64,000 nt of DNA from Streptomyces sp. NRRL S-87 (lineage in GTDB: Bacteria; Actinomycetota; Actinomycetes; Streptomycetales; Streptomycetaceae). The stretch's first letter is position 1; each line of letters begins with the position of its first letter. The position numbers and the translations under genes were made by a program. The stretch is taken from positions 1 to 64,000 of the forward strand of contig NZ_JOGB01000002.1 of the NCBI RefSeq assembly GCF_000719335.1, read 5' to 3'. Of this stretch, positions 38,232-47,522 are shown in pieces. The notes below the pieces were generated by a model. It searched no databases. It was not told the origin of the DNA and was given only the letters and a program-made list of their open reading frames with translations.

Positions 38232-38825
38232 TCAGGCGCTTGCGCGCACCATGTCCACGAAGTACGCGTGCACGCGCTCGTCTCCGGTCAGTTCGGGATG
38301 GAACGAGGTCGCCAGCACGTTGCCCTGGCGGACGGCGACGGTGTGGCCGTCGTACGTGGCGAGGACCTCCGCGGAAGCACCCACGGACTCGACCCACGGG
38401 GCGCGGATGAAGACGCCCTCGACGGGGCCGCCCTCGATGCCCGCGAACTCGACCTTCGCCTCGAACGACTCGTTCTGGCGGCCGAAGGCGTTGCGGCGCA
38501 CGATCATGTCGACGCCGCCCAGGGTCTCCTGGTCCTCGCGGCCGTCGAGGATCTTGTCAGCGAGCATGATCATGCCGGCGCAGGTGCCGTACACGGGCAT
38601 GCCGGCGCGCACGCGCTCGCGCAGCGGCTCCAGCATGCCGAACAGGACGGCGAGCTTCGACATCGTCGTGGACTCGCCGCCGGGGATGACGAGGGCGTCG
38701 ACCTCGGCGAGCTCCTCGGGGCGCCGGACCGGCCTGGCCACGGCGTCAGCCGAGGCCAGGGCGATCAGGTGCTCCCGTACGTCGCCCTGGAGGGCCAGGA
38801 CGCCAATGACGGGGGGGTTGTTCAT
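38232..38825 (-). CDS. pdxT: Pyridoxal 5'-phosphate synthase glutaminase subunit
   Basis: A 197-residue class I glutaminase that passes ammonia to PdxS. Signatures: [10 protein letters not shown] near the N-terminus, the oxyanion GGEST, the nucleophile Cys in VYGTCAGMI and the His-Glu pair near [13 protein letters not shown]. The ATG at 38825 is 13 bases after the pdxS stop, so it is co-transcribed. Confidence 0.97.
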   Translation of the reverse strand: MNNPPVIGVLALQGDVREHLIALASADAVARPVRRPEELAEVDALVIPGGESTTMSKLAVLFGMLEPLRERVRAGMPVYGTCAGMIMLADKILDGREDQETLGGVDMIVRRNAFGRQNESFEAKVEFAGIEGGPVEGVFIRAPWVESVGASAEVLATYDGHTVAVRQGNVLATSFHPELTGDERVHAYFVDMVRASA

Positions 38826-38838
38826 CTTCTGTAGTGCC

Positions 38839-39750
38839 TTACCAGCCGCGGTTGGCGTAGCGCTCGGCCTCGGGCAGGGTGTCGCAGTTGATGCCGACCA
38901 TGGCCTCGCCCAGGTTGCGGGAGGCGTCCGCGATGATCTTCGGGTCGTCGTAGAAGGTGGTGGCCTTCACGATGGCGGCGGCGCGCTTGGCCGGGTCGCC
39001 CGACTTGAAGATGCCGGAGCCGACGAAGACGCCCTCGGCGCCGAGCTGACGCATCAGCGCGGCGTCGGCCGGGGTGGCCACGCCGCCGGCGGAGAACAGC
39101 ACGACGGGGAGCTTGCCGAGCTCGGCGACCTCCTTGACGAGCTCGTACGGGGCGCGCAGCTCCTTGGCCGCGGCGTACAGCTCGTTGTTGTCGAAGCCGC
39201 GCAGCTTGGCAATCTCGTTCTTGATCTGGCGCAGGTGGCGGACGGCCTCGACGACGTTGCCGGTACCGGCCTCGCCCTTCGAGCGGATCATGGCCGCGCC
39301 CTCGGCGATGCGGCGCAGGGCCTCGCCCAGGTTGGTGGCACCGCAGACGAAGGGGGTGGTGAAGGCCCACTTGTCGGAGTGGTTGACCTCGTCGGCCGGG
39401 GTGAGGACCTCGGACTCGTCGATGTAGTCGACGCCGAGGGACTGCAGCACCTGGGCCTCGACGAAGTGGCCGATGCGGGACTTGGCCATGACCGGGATCG
39501 ACACCGCGTCGATGATCTCCTCGATCATGTTCGGGTCGGACATGCGGGCCACGCCGCCGTCCTTGCGGATGTCCGCGGGGACCCGCTCCAGGGCCATGAC
39601 GGCCACGGCGCCGGCGTCCTCGGCGATCTTGGCCTGCTCGGCGTTGACCACGTCCATGATCACGCCGCCCTTGAGCTGCTCGGCCATGCCGCGCTTGACG
39701 CGGGCGGTGCCGGTCTCGGGGGTCTGCGGGGTGGTGTTCAGCGTGCTCAC
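38839..39750 (-). CDS. pdxS: Pyridoxal 5'-phosphate synthase subunit PdxS
   Basis: A 303-residue (beta-alpha)8 enzyme that makes PLP from ribose 5-phosphate, glyceraldehyde 3-phosphate and ammonia. It shows the [21 protein letters not shown] start, the [15 protein letters not shown] stretch ([23 protein letters not shown]) and the phosphate-binding segments [18 protein letters not shown] and [10 protein letters not shown]. The start is GTG at 39750. First gene of the pdxS-pdxT pair; a 731-base stretch without genes lies upstream. Confidence 0.97.
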   Translation of the reverse strand: MSTLNTTPQTPETGTARVKRGMAEQLKGGVIMDVVNAEQAKIAEDAGAVAVMALERVPADIRKDGGVARMSDPNMIEEIIDAVSIPVMAKSRIGHFVEAQVLQSLGVDYIDESEVLTPADEVNHSDKWAFTTPFVCGATNLGEALRRIAEGAAMIRSKGEAGTGNVVEAVRHLRQIKNEIAKLRGFDNNELYAAAKELRAPYELVKEVAELGKLPVVLFSAGGVATPADAALMRQLGAEGVFVGSGIFKSGDPAKRAAAIVKATTFYDDPKIIADASRNLGEAMVGINCDTLPEAERYANRGW

Positions 39751-40481
39751 GGATTGACCTCACTCGAAGGAGACGGGTACTGCTCGGCCAAGGAAACAAG
39801 GCCTGTCCAGTCCACTGCAAGGGCCAATGTGGAGCAGGTGGCTCCCACGGGGCGCCACAGTGGCCAGTGCGCGACCCGCCACTCCTCTGCCACCCCCGCC
39901 GGCACGGGACCGTACCGGCCGCTCCCGACCGCCGCCCCGCCGCCGAGGCCCCGCCGTACACCCCGGCCCGGACCACCCGTCCGGACCAGCCGCCCGCCAC
40001 CCGGGCCGGCCGGGCACGAGAGGGACGCTCGTAGCCGCGTAGGCACCTGGCTCCCCCGCGGCGACCTGGCCCGCGCACCGACCCGCCCCCGAGGGCAGCC
40101 CCCGCCCAAAGCCCTGCAAGCCGCCCTGTGGTGCACGGGGAAGCAGACGGGCAGTGCCCCACCCCACCCCCGAGGGCCGCTCAAGCGGCGAGGGGACCCG
40201 AGCACCGCGGGGCGGCCACCCGAAGCGGGCCGCCCGCCCCCGGCCAACTAACGGGAGCGAGCCGACGCCGACACGGGGCCTTCCGAAGCGGGCCCACCCC
40301 TCCGCCGGCCCACCCGAAGCGGGCCCCAGCCCCACCCGGGCCCTTGCCCTTACGAGGAGCACCCACCTCCACCCCGGCCACCCACCCGAAGCCACCTCCA
40401 CCCCGGCCACTCACCCGAAGCGCACCCCACCCCCACCCGGGGCCGGCCGCCGACTCCCGGAGACCCGGGGTCAGCGCAACC
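39751..40481. other. Gene-free stretch upstream of pdxS
   Basis: Several long open frames cross it on both strands, but their predicted products are Pro/Gly/Arg-rich without conserved motifs, lack good ribosome sites and reflect the biased composition. It holds recurring short motifs such as CACCCGAAGCGGGCC and the 29-bp tandem duplication listed separately. The pdxS promoter should lie in the first 100 bases. I see no gene. Confidence 0.6.
40363..40420. repeat. Tandem duplication of a 29-bp unit
   Basis: Two adjacent 29-bp copies, 40363-40391 and 40392-40420, match at 28 of 29 positions. It is non-coding and C-rich on the plus strand. Confidence 0.8.
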
Positions 40482-41027
40482 TCAGGACCCGGGCCGGTCC
40501 GCCAGGGCCGCAGGCGGCTCGTCGTCCATCTCGAAGGCCAGCGGGAACGGCGCGTGGCCCGCGAGCCGGAACCAGCGCACCTTGCGGTGCCGGCGCAGGG
40601 CGCGGGCCGCGCGTACGGCGTCGTTGTGGAAGCGGCGGGCCATCGGCACCCGGCGGACGGCGGCGGCCAGTTCGCCCGCCGCCTCCTCGCCGCCCGGCGC
40701 CTCCTTGACGGCCTCGACCTGGTCCGGGTCCTCGAACACCGCCCGCAGCGCCTGGCTCAGCTCGCTCTCCGCCACCTCTCGGTGGTCCTCCTCGGTCTGC
40801 CGGGCCGCGTGCGCGGCCTCGTACAGGACGATGGAGGCGGCCGGATCGAGCACTCCCGAGGTGGCCACCTCCAGCGCGACGGCCGACCGCCGGACGAGCT
40901 GCGCGTCGAGGGCGGCCCGGGCGGCGTCGATCCGCGTGTGCAGCCGGTCGAGCCGGCCGGCGGTCCAGCTGAGGTACACGCCGATGGCGAGCAGGGCCAC
41001 GGCGATCCAGACGAGGGTTTCGATCAC
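40482..41027 (-). CDS. LemA-like membrane protein
   Basis: A 181-residue protein with an N-terminal membrane helix (VWIAVALLAIGVYLSW) followed by helical sequence resembling the LemA pattern: RLDRLHTRIDAARAALDAQLVRR, then FHNDAVRAARALRRHRKVRW and a closing FPLAFEMDDEP. LemA proteins are membrane-anchored helical bundles of uncertain role. The GTG at 41027 immediately precedes the membrane helix; the ribosome site is weak, so the start is not certain. It lies between pimA and pdxS, flanked on both sides by repeat-bearing spacers. Confidence 0.75.
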   Translation of the reverse strand: MIETLVWIAVALLAIGVYLSWTAGRLDRLHTRIDAARAALDAQLVRRSAVALEVATSGVLDPAASIVLYEAAHAARQTEEDHREVAESELSQALRAVFEDPDQVEAVKEAPGGEEAAGELAAAVRRVPMARRFHNDAVRAARALRRHRKVRWFRLAGHAPFPLAFEMDDEPPAALADRPGS

Positions 41028-41764
41028 GCCGCGCGACTCTACCGTTCCCCTACCGAAGCCCGGTCGGCCGCCTCGGGTCCTGACGGACGCCGCGGCACGA
41101 CCCCGGGGGCCGGGGGCCTCGCCGACGTTCCGCGGGCCGGGGGTCCCGCGAGCGGCCTCCTCGCCACCGCCCTGCGGACGCCAGCCTCGCCGCCGCGCCG
41201 AGCGCCGCCGCGGCGCGGTCCGCCACCCGCCGTTGGCGGGGAGGCCTGCCGGGGCCGGCGCCGTCACCCGGCCGCCGGCCGTTGCCCTGCGGGGCTGGTC
41301 CCCTCCCCGCCCCTTCACCGTTTCTGCCCTCAAGCGCCGGGCGGGCTGGGTCGTTGCCGGTCAACGCCGCGCAGGGCGGGCTGGACGACCACGGCGCTCC
41401 GCGCCGGGTCCGCCTCAAACGCCGGCGGGGCTGGATATCGCGCCCACCGCGGCAGCCGAGCCAACACCCCCGTGCCGAAACAACCGAGCCGACCCCGAAC
41501 CAGCCCGACAACGAGCCCACGCCGACCCACAGCCAAGCCACCCCGGGCCGCCCCGAACCCAAGCCACCCCGCACCGGCCCCCGTGGACCCGAGCCACCCA
41601 GCGCCGGACCAGCCCGAACGGCACCCGAGCCCCCAGCGCCAGACCAGCCCGAACCGCACCCAAGCCACCCCGCGCCAGACCAGCCCGAACCGCACCCAAG
41701 CCACCCCACGCCAGACAGCCCGAACCCAGCCACCCCGCGCAGACCCGCCCGCTCCCGAGCCCGC
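41028..41764. other. Gene-free stretch between LemA-like gene and pimA
   Basis: No convincing gene. Open frames on either strand are Gly/Trp/Ser-rich or Pro/Arg/Thr-rich artefacts of the repeats. It contains the 36-bp minisatellite at 41603-41738 and weaker degenerate copies of the same C/A-rich motif back to about 41510. Confidence 0.6.
41603..41738. repeat. 36-bp minisatellite, four imperfect copies
   Basis: Copies begin at 41603, 41638, 41674 and 41710. The two central copies (36 bp each) differ at one base. The first has several substitutions and the last is shortened to 29 bases. Units read GCCAGACCAGCCCGAACC followed by GCACCCAAGCCACCCCGC. It is located 27 bases downstream of the pimA stop on the opposite side of its transcription. 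Not a CRISPR: units are contiguous without unique spacers. Confidence 0.85.
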
Positions 41765-42925
41765 TCAGTCCCGGGTGAGCCCCCACCGCGTCCGCAGCGG
41801 GACGCGCTCGTCCGTGGCGACCGAGGCCGCGCCGTCCGTGACGGTCTCGTAGACGGCCAGGATGTCCGCGCCGACCGTCGACCAGTCGAAGCGGCGCACG
41901 TGCGCCGAGCCCCGCTCGCTCAGCGCGGCCCGCCGGGCCGGGTCGCCGAGCAGCCGGACGGCGCCCGCGGCCAGGGCGTCGGGGTCCTCGTTCGTGAAGA
42001 GGTCGCCGGCCGCCCCCTGGTCGAGGACCTGCGCGAACGCGTCGAGGTCCGAGGCCAGCACCGGCGCGCCCGCCGACAGCGCCTCGACCAGGATGATGCC
42101 GAAGCTCTCGCCCCCGGTGTTGGGGGCGACGTACACGTCCACGCTGCGCAGCAGCCGCGCCTTGTCCTCGTCCGTGACCATGCCGAGGAACGTCACCCGC
42201 GAACGGAGCTCGGCCGGGAGGGAGGCGACCGCCTCCTCCTCGTCACCGCGGCCGGCGACCAGGAGCCGTACGTCCGGACAGGCCTCGACGATCTTGGGGA
42301 AGGCCGCCATCAGCACCGGCAGGCCCTTGCGCGGTTCGTCGATGCGCCCGATGAAGCCCAGCGTCTGCCCGGACCACTCCGGGTTCGGCTCGGCCTTCTC
42401 GAAGAAGTCCACGTCCACGCCGTTGGGGATGACCACCGCGTCGCCGCCGAGGTGCTCCACCAGCGTGCGGCGTGCGTACTCGCTCACCGCGATGCGCGCG
42501 CTGATCTTCTCCAGCGCCGGCTGCAGGATCGGGTACGCCGCGATCATCGCGCGCGACCGGGGGTTCGACGTGTGGAAGGTGGCCACGATCGGACCCTGCG
42601 CGGCCCAGCAGGCCAGCAGGCCGAGCGACGGCGAGGTCGGTTCGTGGATGTGGATCACGTCGAAGGTGCCGTCGTGCAGCCACCGCCGCACCCGCGCCGC
42701 CGACAGGAAGCCGAAGTTCAGCCGCGCGACCGAGCCGTTGTACGGCACCGGCACGGCCCGGCCGGCGGACACGACGTACGGCGGCAGGGGCGTCTCGTCG
42801 TCGGCCGGCGCCAGGACGGAGACCTCGTGGCCCAGCCGGATCAGGTGTTCGGCGAGGTCGCGGATGTGGAACTGGACCCCGCCGGGGACGTCCCAGGAGT
42901 AGGGGCAGACGATGCCGATCCTCAC
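41765..42925 (-). CDS. pimA: Phosphatidylinositol alpha-mannosyltransferase (GT4)
   Basis: A 386-residue GT-B glycosyltransferase. The opening RIGIVCPYSWDVPGGVQFHI, the donor-binding FIGRIDEPRKGLPVL and the ESFGIILVEALSAGAPVLASD (E-x7-E) motif match PimA, which transfers the first mannose from GDP-mannose to phosphatidylinositol on the inner face of the membrane. The GTG at 42925 overlaps the acyltransferase stop by four bases. It is the third gene of pgsA-acyltransferase-pimA, the conserved PIM assembly cluster. Confidence 0.92.
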   Translation of the reverse strand: MRIGIVCPYSWDVPGGVQFHIRDLAEHLIRLGHEVSVLAPADDETPLPPYVVSAGRAVPVPYNGSVARLNFGFLSAARVRRWLHDGTFDVIHIHEPTSPSLGLLACWAAQGPIVATFHTSNPRSRAMIAAYPILQPALEKISARIAVSEYARRTLVEHLGGDAVVIPNGVDVDFFEKAEPNPEWSGQTLGFIGRIDEPRKGLPVLMAAFPKIVEACPDVRLLVAGRGDEEEAVASLPAELRSRVTFLGMVTDEDKARLLRSVDVYVAPNTGGESFGIILVEALSAGAPVLASDLDAFAQVLDQGAAGDLFTNEDPDALAAGAVRLLGDPARRAALSERGSAHVRRFDWSTVGADILAVYETVTDGAASVATDERVPLRTRWGLTRD

Positions 42926-43932
42926 GCCGTGTTCCCCCCGGTCGCCGGAGCCGGCGACGCCGCCGTCCCCTCCCCGGACCCGGCCCCGGACCGGGACCCG
43001 GCCCCGGACCCCGGGCCCCCTTCGGCCCCGCCCCCCGCACGCGGCTCCAGGTCGTCCAGCCACAGCCGCTGCAGCATGTGCCAGTCCTGCGGGTGCTCCC
43101 CGATGCCCGCGGCGAAGACGTCCGCGACCGCCTGCGTCATCGCCGCCGTCTTCTCGACCCGGGTGCCCGTCTCCGGCACCGCCACGGGCGGGTGCACCCG
43201 CCCGCGCATCGCCGAGCCGGTCCCGTACCAGAGCGTCACCGGCAGCAGCAGCGCGCCGGTCTGCTGGGCCAGCAGCGCCGGGCCGGCCGGCATGCGCGCC
43301 GTCGCCCCGAAGAAGTCGACCTCGACGCCCGAGGACGACAGGTCCCGGTCGGCTACGAGGCAGATCAGGCCGCCGGCGCGCAGCCGCCGGGCGAGGGTGC
43401 CGAACGCGGCGCCGCCGCTGTGCGGCAGCACCTCCATGCCGAGGCCCTCGCGGTAGGCCACGAACCGGTCGAAGAGCGTCTCGGGCTTGAGCCGCTCGGC
43501 CACCGTCGTGAAGCCGACGCCCAGGTGCGTGGTCACCCACGCCCCGGCCAGGTCCCAGTTCGCCAGGTGGGGAAGCGCGATGACGACGCCCCGTCCGGAG
43601 GCGATGGCGTCGCGCAGCTCCTGCTCGCCGTCGATCTCCACGCACGTGCGGATCCGCTCGGCGTCCCAGGCGGGCAGCCGGAAGGACTCCATCCAGTAGC
43701 GCATGTACGAGCGCATGCCAGCGCGGGACAGCTCCCGCAGCCGCTCCGGCCCGGCCCCGGGCACGACGCGCGCCAGGTTCGACTCCAGCCGCTGCACGCT
43801 CTTGCCTCGCCGCCGCCAGGCGGTGTCGGCGATCCGGCGGCCCAGCGCCACGGCGACGGGCTCCGGAAGCTTCTTGACGGTGCTCCAGCCGGCGCCGTAC
43901 AGCCCGTCGGTCAGGCGGTCCCGCACGCTCAC
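42922..43932 (-). CDS. Phosphatidylinositol mannoside acyltransferase
   Basis: A 336-residue LpxL/HtrB-family acyltransferase, the position and type of mycobacterial PatA. The HxxxxD-type motif appears as ALPHLANWDLAGAW, then the GGLICLVADRDLSSSGVEVDFFG segment. It acylates PIMs at the membrane. The C-terminus is Gly/Ser/Ala/Pro-rich and disordered. The GTG at 43932 overlaps the pgsA stop by four bases. Confidence 0.9.
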   Translation of the reverse strand: MSVRDRLTDGLYGAGWSTVKKLPEPVAVALGRRIADTAWRRRGKSVQRLESNLARVVPGAGPERLRELSRAGMRSYMRYWMESFRLPAWDAERIRTCVEIDGEQELRDAIASGRGVVIALPHLANWDLAGAWVTTHLGVGFTTVAERLKPETLFDRFVAYREGLGMEVLPHSGGAAFGTLARRLRAGGLICLVADRDLSSSGVEVDFFGATARMPAGPALLAQQTGALLLPVTLWYGTGSAMRGRVHPPVAVPETGTRVEKTAAMTQAVADVFAAGIGEHPQDWHMLQRLWLDDLEPRAGGGAEGGPGSGAGSRSGAGSGEGTAASPAPATGGNTA

Positions 43933-44753
43933 GCGGCGCCCCCCTCGGCGGTCGTACCCGAGCCGTCGCCGGGGGCAACGACACCGCCGCCAGACCCACC
44001 TGCCGCACCAGGCGCACCAGCCGCGCCCGCCGCACCGGTGGCCGGGGCCTCCGCGTCGGTCCCGTCGAGCCCGGCATCCGCATGCGCATTCGCCTCAGCG
44101 CCCGTCTCCGCGCCCGCCTCCGCGTCCGCCTCCGCGGCCTCCCGCCGTACGGTCACCACCCGCTGGATCAGCGTCACCAGCGACCCGACGGCCACCGCCC
44201 ACAGGGCCACCGGGAGCACCACGCCGAGCCAGCTGGGGGCGCCGAAGGTCTGCAGGCCGGACAGGCCGGCCGCGGTGAGCGAGACGACCAGCCGCTCGGC
44301 CCGCTCCACCAGGCCGTTCACGGCCACCGGCAGCCCTATCGACTCGCCGCGGGCCTTCGTGTACGAGACCACCTGGCCGCTGGCCAGGCAGAAGATCGTC
44401 ACCGCGCACAGCACGTTGTCGTCGCCCTTGCCGGCGTACCAGAGGGCGAGGCCGCCGAAGATGGCGGCGTCCGCGACCCGGTCCAGGGTCGAGTCCAGGA
44501 AGGCGCCCCAGCGGCTGGAGATGCCCGCCTGCCGGGCCATGTTCCCGTCGACCAGGTCCGAGAAGACGAAGAGCGTGATCGTGATCACGCCCCAGAAGAG
44601 CTCTCCCCGGGGGAAGAACCACAGCGCGCCCGCGACCACACCCGCGGTCCCGACCAGCGTCACCGCGTCGGGGCTCACCCCCTTGCGGAGCAGAAACGCG
44701 GCGATCGGAGTGAGGACACGCGTGAAGAATGCACGCGCGTACTTGTTCAGCAT
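43929..44753 (-). CDS. pgsA: Phosphatidylinositol phosphate synthase (CDP-alcohol phosphatidyltransferase)
   Basis: A 274-residue membrane enzyme. The CDP-alcohol motif DLVDGNMAR...GAFLDSTLD gives the D-x2-DG-x2-AR-x8-G-x3-D-x3-D signature. Five or six membrane segments are visible. It attaches inositol phosphate to CDP-diacylglycerol, the first step towards PI and PIMs. The ATG at 44753 (MLNKYARAFF) fits the family; the frame extends 44 codons upstream. The C-terminal 60 residues are Ala/Gly-rich and disordered. First gene of the PIM operon. Confidence 0.92.
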   Translation of the reverse strand: MLNKYARAFFTRVLTPIAAFLLRKGVSPDAVTLVGTAGVVAGALWFFPRGELFWGVITITLFVFSDLVDGNMARQAGISSRWGAFLDSTLDRVADAAIFGGLALWYAGKGDDNVLCAVTIFCLASGQVVSYTKARGESIGLPVAVNGLVERAERLVVSLTAAGLSGLQTFGAPSWLGVVLPVALWAVAVGSLVTLIQRVVTVRREAAEADAEAGAETGAEANAHADAGLDGTDAEAPATGAAGAAGAPGAAGGSGGGVVAPGDGSGTTAEGGAA

Positions 44754-45116
44754 GGCCTTCCCGGAGGGTCGCTTCGCCGCGCGGCCACCACGGCCACCGG
44801 CTGGCCCATCGTAGCCAGCGGCAACCGCCGCGCCGCCCATTGGTCCCCCATCCCGCCCGACCACCCCGGCCCGCGGGGTCCGCACGTCGGTCCCGGCCCC
44901 TCCGCCCGTACCCCCGGGTCACCCACAAAGACGCCTCCCGGCCACCCGCCCGCCCGGCGGCGGGTACGACGTATGGACGCACAGTGACGCGAGTGCAAAG
45001 CTCGAATAACCGCGGGCATCGCCGGAGCCGCCGGTTCCCCCTCCGACTCCCCCCTGTCCGCATCCCACCCTCACCCTCCTCGCCGTGCAAGGAACGAACA
45101 GGGAGGCACCGCAGCC
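44754..45116. promoter_or_regulatory. Divergent promoter region of pgsA and the EF-G-like gene
   Basis: 363 bases without a gene between divergent units. No matching -35/-10 pair or operator stands out. The EF-G-like gene has a clear GGGAGGC ribosome site at its right edge, and pgsA has GGGAAGG at the left edge. Confidence 0.5.
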
Positions 45117-47315
45117 ATGGGCGACAAGGCGAACGCACAGCCCGGAGCCGCCGGCAGGGCACTGACGGCCGACCGGCCCGCCGACATCAGGAACGTGGTG
45201 CTGGTCGGCCACAGCGGAGCGGGCAAGACCACCCTGGTCGAGGCCCTCGCGCTCACCGCCGGGGCCGTCAACCGGGCCGGCCGGGTCGAGGACGGCGGCA
45301 CCGTCTCGGACTACGACGACATCGAGCACCGCCAGCAGCGGTCCGTCCAGCTCTCGCTCGTCCCCGTCGAATGGGGCGGGGTGAAGATCAACATCCTGGA
45401 CACCCCGGGATACGCCGACTTCGTCGGAGAACTCAGGGCCGGTCTGCGGGCGGCGGACGCGGCCCTCTTCGTCGTCTCGGCCTCCGACGGCGTCGACGGC
45501 GCCACCCGCATGGTCTGGGACGAGTGCGCCGCCGTCGGCATGCCCCGGGCCATCGTCGTCACCCATTTGGAGGCATCCCGCGCCGACTACACCCAGATGG
45601 CCGAGCTCTGCGGCGCGACCTTCGGCGGGGACGACCCGGACGCCGTCATCCCGCTCTACCTCCCGCTGTACGGCCCGCCCGGCGCCGACGGCCACGCCCC
45701 CGTCCACGGCCTGCTGGGGCTGCTCTCCCGGCGCGTCTACGACTACACCTCCGGCGAGCGCCGCGAGCGCGACCCCGAACCCGCCGAGCTCGACCTCATC
45801 GCCGACGCCCGCAACCGGCTCATCGAGGGGATCATCGCCGAAAGCGAGGACGAGGGCCTCATGGACCGCTACCTCGGCGGCGAGGACATCGACATCAAGA
45901 CGCTGATCGACGACCTCGAGCGCGCCGTCGCCCGCGGCACCTTCCACCCCGTCCTCATGGCCGCCCCCGCCGCCGACGGCGCCCGCCAGGGCCTGGGCAC
46001 CGTCGAACTCCTCGAACTGGTCACGGGCGGCTTCCCCACCCCCGAGGAGCGCCCCGCCGTCGACGTGACCACCCCTGACGGCGCGGACCGCCCCGCCGTC
46101 ACCTGCGACCCGGCCGGCCCCCTGGTCGCGGAGGTCGTCAAGACGTCTTCCGACCCCTACGTCGGCCGCGTCTCCCTCGTCCGCGTCTTCTCCGGCACCC
46201 TGCGCCCCGACGACACGGTGCACGTCTCGGGGCACGGCCTGGAGGACCGGGGCCACGAGGACCACGACGTCGACGAACGCGTCGGCGCCCTGTCGTCCCC
46301 CTTCGGCAAGAACCAGCGGGTGCTGGCGCGGGCCATCGCGGGCGACCTCGCCTGCGTCGCCAAGCTCGGCCGCGCCGAGACCGGCGACACCCTGTCCGCC
46401 AAGGACCAGCCCCTGCTGATGCGGCCGTGGGACATGCCCGAGCCCCTGCTGCCGCTCGCCATCCGCGCCCACAGCAAGGCCGACGAGGACAAGCTCTCCC
46501 AGGGTCTGTCCCGCCTCGTGGCCGAGGACCCGACCATGCGGCTGGAGCAGAACCCGGACACCCACCAGGTGGTCCTCTGGTGCCTGGGCGAGGCCCACCA
46601 GGACGTGGCCCTCGAACGCCTGCGCAACCGGTACGGCGTCCAGGTCGACGCCATCCCCCACCGGGTCTCGCTCCGGGAGACCTTCGGGGCCCGGGCCACC
46701 GGCAGGGGCCGGCACGTCAAGCAGTCCGGCGGACATGGCCAGTACGCCATCTGCGAGATCGAGGTCGAGCCCCTGCCGCCCGGCAGCGGCATCGAGTTCG
46801 TCGACAAGGTCGTCGGCGGGGCCGTGCCGCGCCAGTTCATCCCCTCCGTGGAGAAGGGGGTGCGGGCCCAGGCCGCCAAGGGGGTCACCGCCGGATACCC
46901 GCTGGTCGACGTGCGCATCACGCTCGTCGACGGCAAGGCCCACTCGGTCGACTCCTCCGACGCGGCCTTCCAGACGGCCGGCGCCCTGGCCCTGCGCGAG
47001 GCGGCCGCCGACACCCGCATCCACCTGCTGGAGCCCGTCGCCGAACTCTCGGTGATGATCCCCGACGAGTACGTCGGCCCGGTGATGAGCGACCTGTCCA
47101 GCCGGCGCGGCCGGGTCGTGGGCACCGAGCAGGCCGGCCCCGGGCGCACCCTCGTGCGTGCCGAGATCCCGGAGATCGAGATCGACCGGTACGCCGTGGA
47201 CCTGCGCTCCGTCTCGCACGGCACCGGCCGGTTCAGCCGCTCGTACGCCCGGCACGAGCCGATGCCGCCGCAGGTGGCGGAGCGGCTCCGGGCCGAACAG
47301 GAAAAGGCCGATTAG
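45117..47315 (+). CDS. Elongation factor G-like protein (EF-G2 type)
   Basis: A 732-residue translational GTPase-like protein with the whole EF-G domain series. Walker A GHSGAGKT is at 31-38, G3 DTPGY at 95-99, and domain IV/V regions such as KQSGGHGQYAICEIEVEPLP and SSRRGRVVGTEQ. Two sites differ from true EF-G: the switch I RGIT motif reads RSVQ (about 75-78), and the G4 NKxD reads THLE (149-152). It is therefore a paralogue, not the housekeeping EF-G; a role in recycling, stress or non-canonical nucleotide use is possible. GGGAGGC supports the ATG at 45117. It is placed between pgsA and the HIT gene, facing the opposite way from both. Confidence 0.9.
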   Translation: MGDKANAQPGAAGRALTADRPADIRNVVLVGHSGAGKTTLVEALALTAGAVNRAGRVEDGGTVSDYDDIEHRQQRSVQLSLVPVEWGGVKINILDTPGYADFVGELRAGLRAADAALFVVSASDGVDGATRMVWDECAAVGMPRAIVVTHLEASRADYTQMAELCGATFGGDDPDAVIPLYLPLYGPPGADGHAPVHGLLGLLSRRVYDYTSGERRERDPEPAELDLIADARNRLIEGIIAESEDEGLMDRYLGGEDIDIKTLIDDLERAVARGTFHPVLMAAPAADGARQGLGTVELLELVTGGFPTPEERPAVDVTTPDGADRPAVTCDPAGPLVAEVVKTSSDPYVGRVSLVRVFSGTLRPDDTVHVSGHGLEDRGHEDHDVDERVGALSSPFGKNQRVLARAIAGDLACVAKLGRAETGDTLSAKDQPLLMRPWDMPEPLLPLAIRAHSKADEDKLSQGLSRLVAEDPTMRLEQNPDTHQVVLWCLGEAHQDVALERLRNRYGVQVDAIPHRVSLRETFGARATGRGRHVKQSGGHGQYAICEIEVEPLPPGSGIEFVDKVVGGAVPRQFIPSVEKGVRAQAAKGVTAGYPLVDVRITLVDGKAHSVDSSDAAFQTAGALALREAAADTRIHLLEPVAELSVMIPDEYVGPVMSDLSSRRGRVVGTEQAGPGRTLVRAEIPEIEIDRYAVDLRSVSHGTGRFSRSYARHEPMPPQVAERLRAEQEKAD

Positions 47316-47365
47316 CGCAGGTAGTTGGCCGAAACCACGTCGGAAAAGGGGCTCACCCGCCCCGC

Positions 47366-47397
47366 GCCGCCCACCCAACTCGCGTGCGGTGGGCGGC
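47366..47397 (+). terminator. Terminator after the EF-G-like gene
   Basis: A 10-bp perfect stem (47366-47375 with 47388-47397) with a 12-base loop, followed by ATTT. It begins 51 bases beyond the stop. Confidence 0.6.
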
Positions 47398-47522
47398 ATT
47401 TCCCCGTCATCCGACGGGGTGATGCGCGCGCCGGATAGGCTTCGTCACGAAGTGTGCACGGTGGGGCTACGGGGAACAGGCCGCAAGGGAGCGGTCGCAG
47501 GCACGTGAGGGTGGGGGCAGCG

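Noticed and set aside
39770..39850. PdxR/MocR operator upstream of pdxS
   Set aside because: Short TGG/CCA half-sites occur, but no clear direct repeat of the known type, and no MocR-family gene is in the window.
39760..40410. Minus-strand 216-codon frame upstream of pdxS
   Set aside because: Low-complexity Gly/Arg/Pro composition, overlaps the expected pdxS promoter region and shows no family features.
41050..41733. Gly/Trp/Ser-rich frame in the pimA-side spacer
   Set aside because: Its sequence is only the 36-bp repeat translated; no ribosome site and no conserved segment.
41603..41738. CRISPR-like array
   Set aside because: Repeat units abut directly with no unique spacers, and no cas gene is present.
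44919..47399. An 826-codon open frame antisense to the EF-G-like gene
   Set aside because: Same type of artefact; the plus-strand GTPase has all diagnostic motifs.
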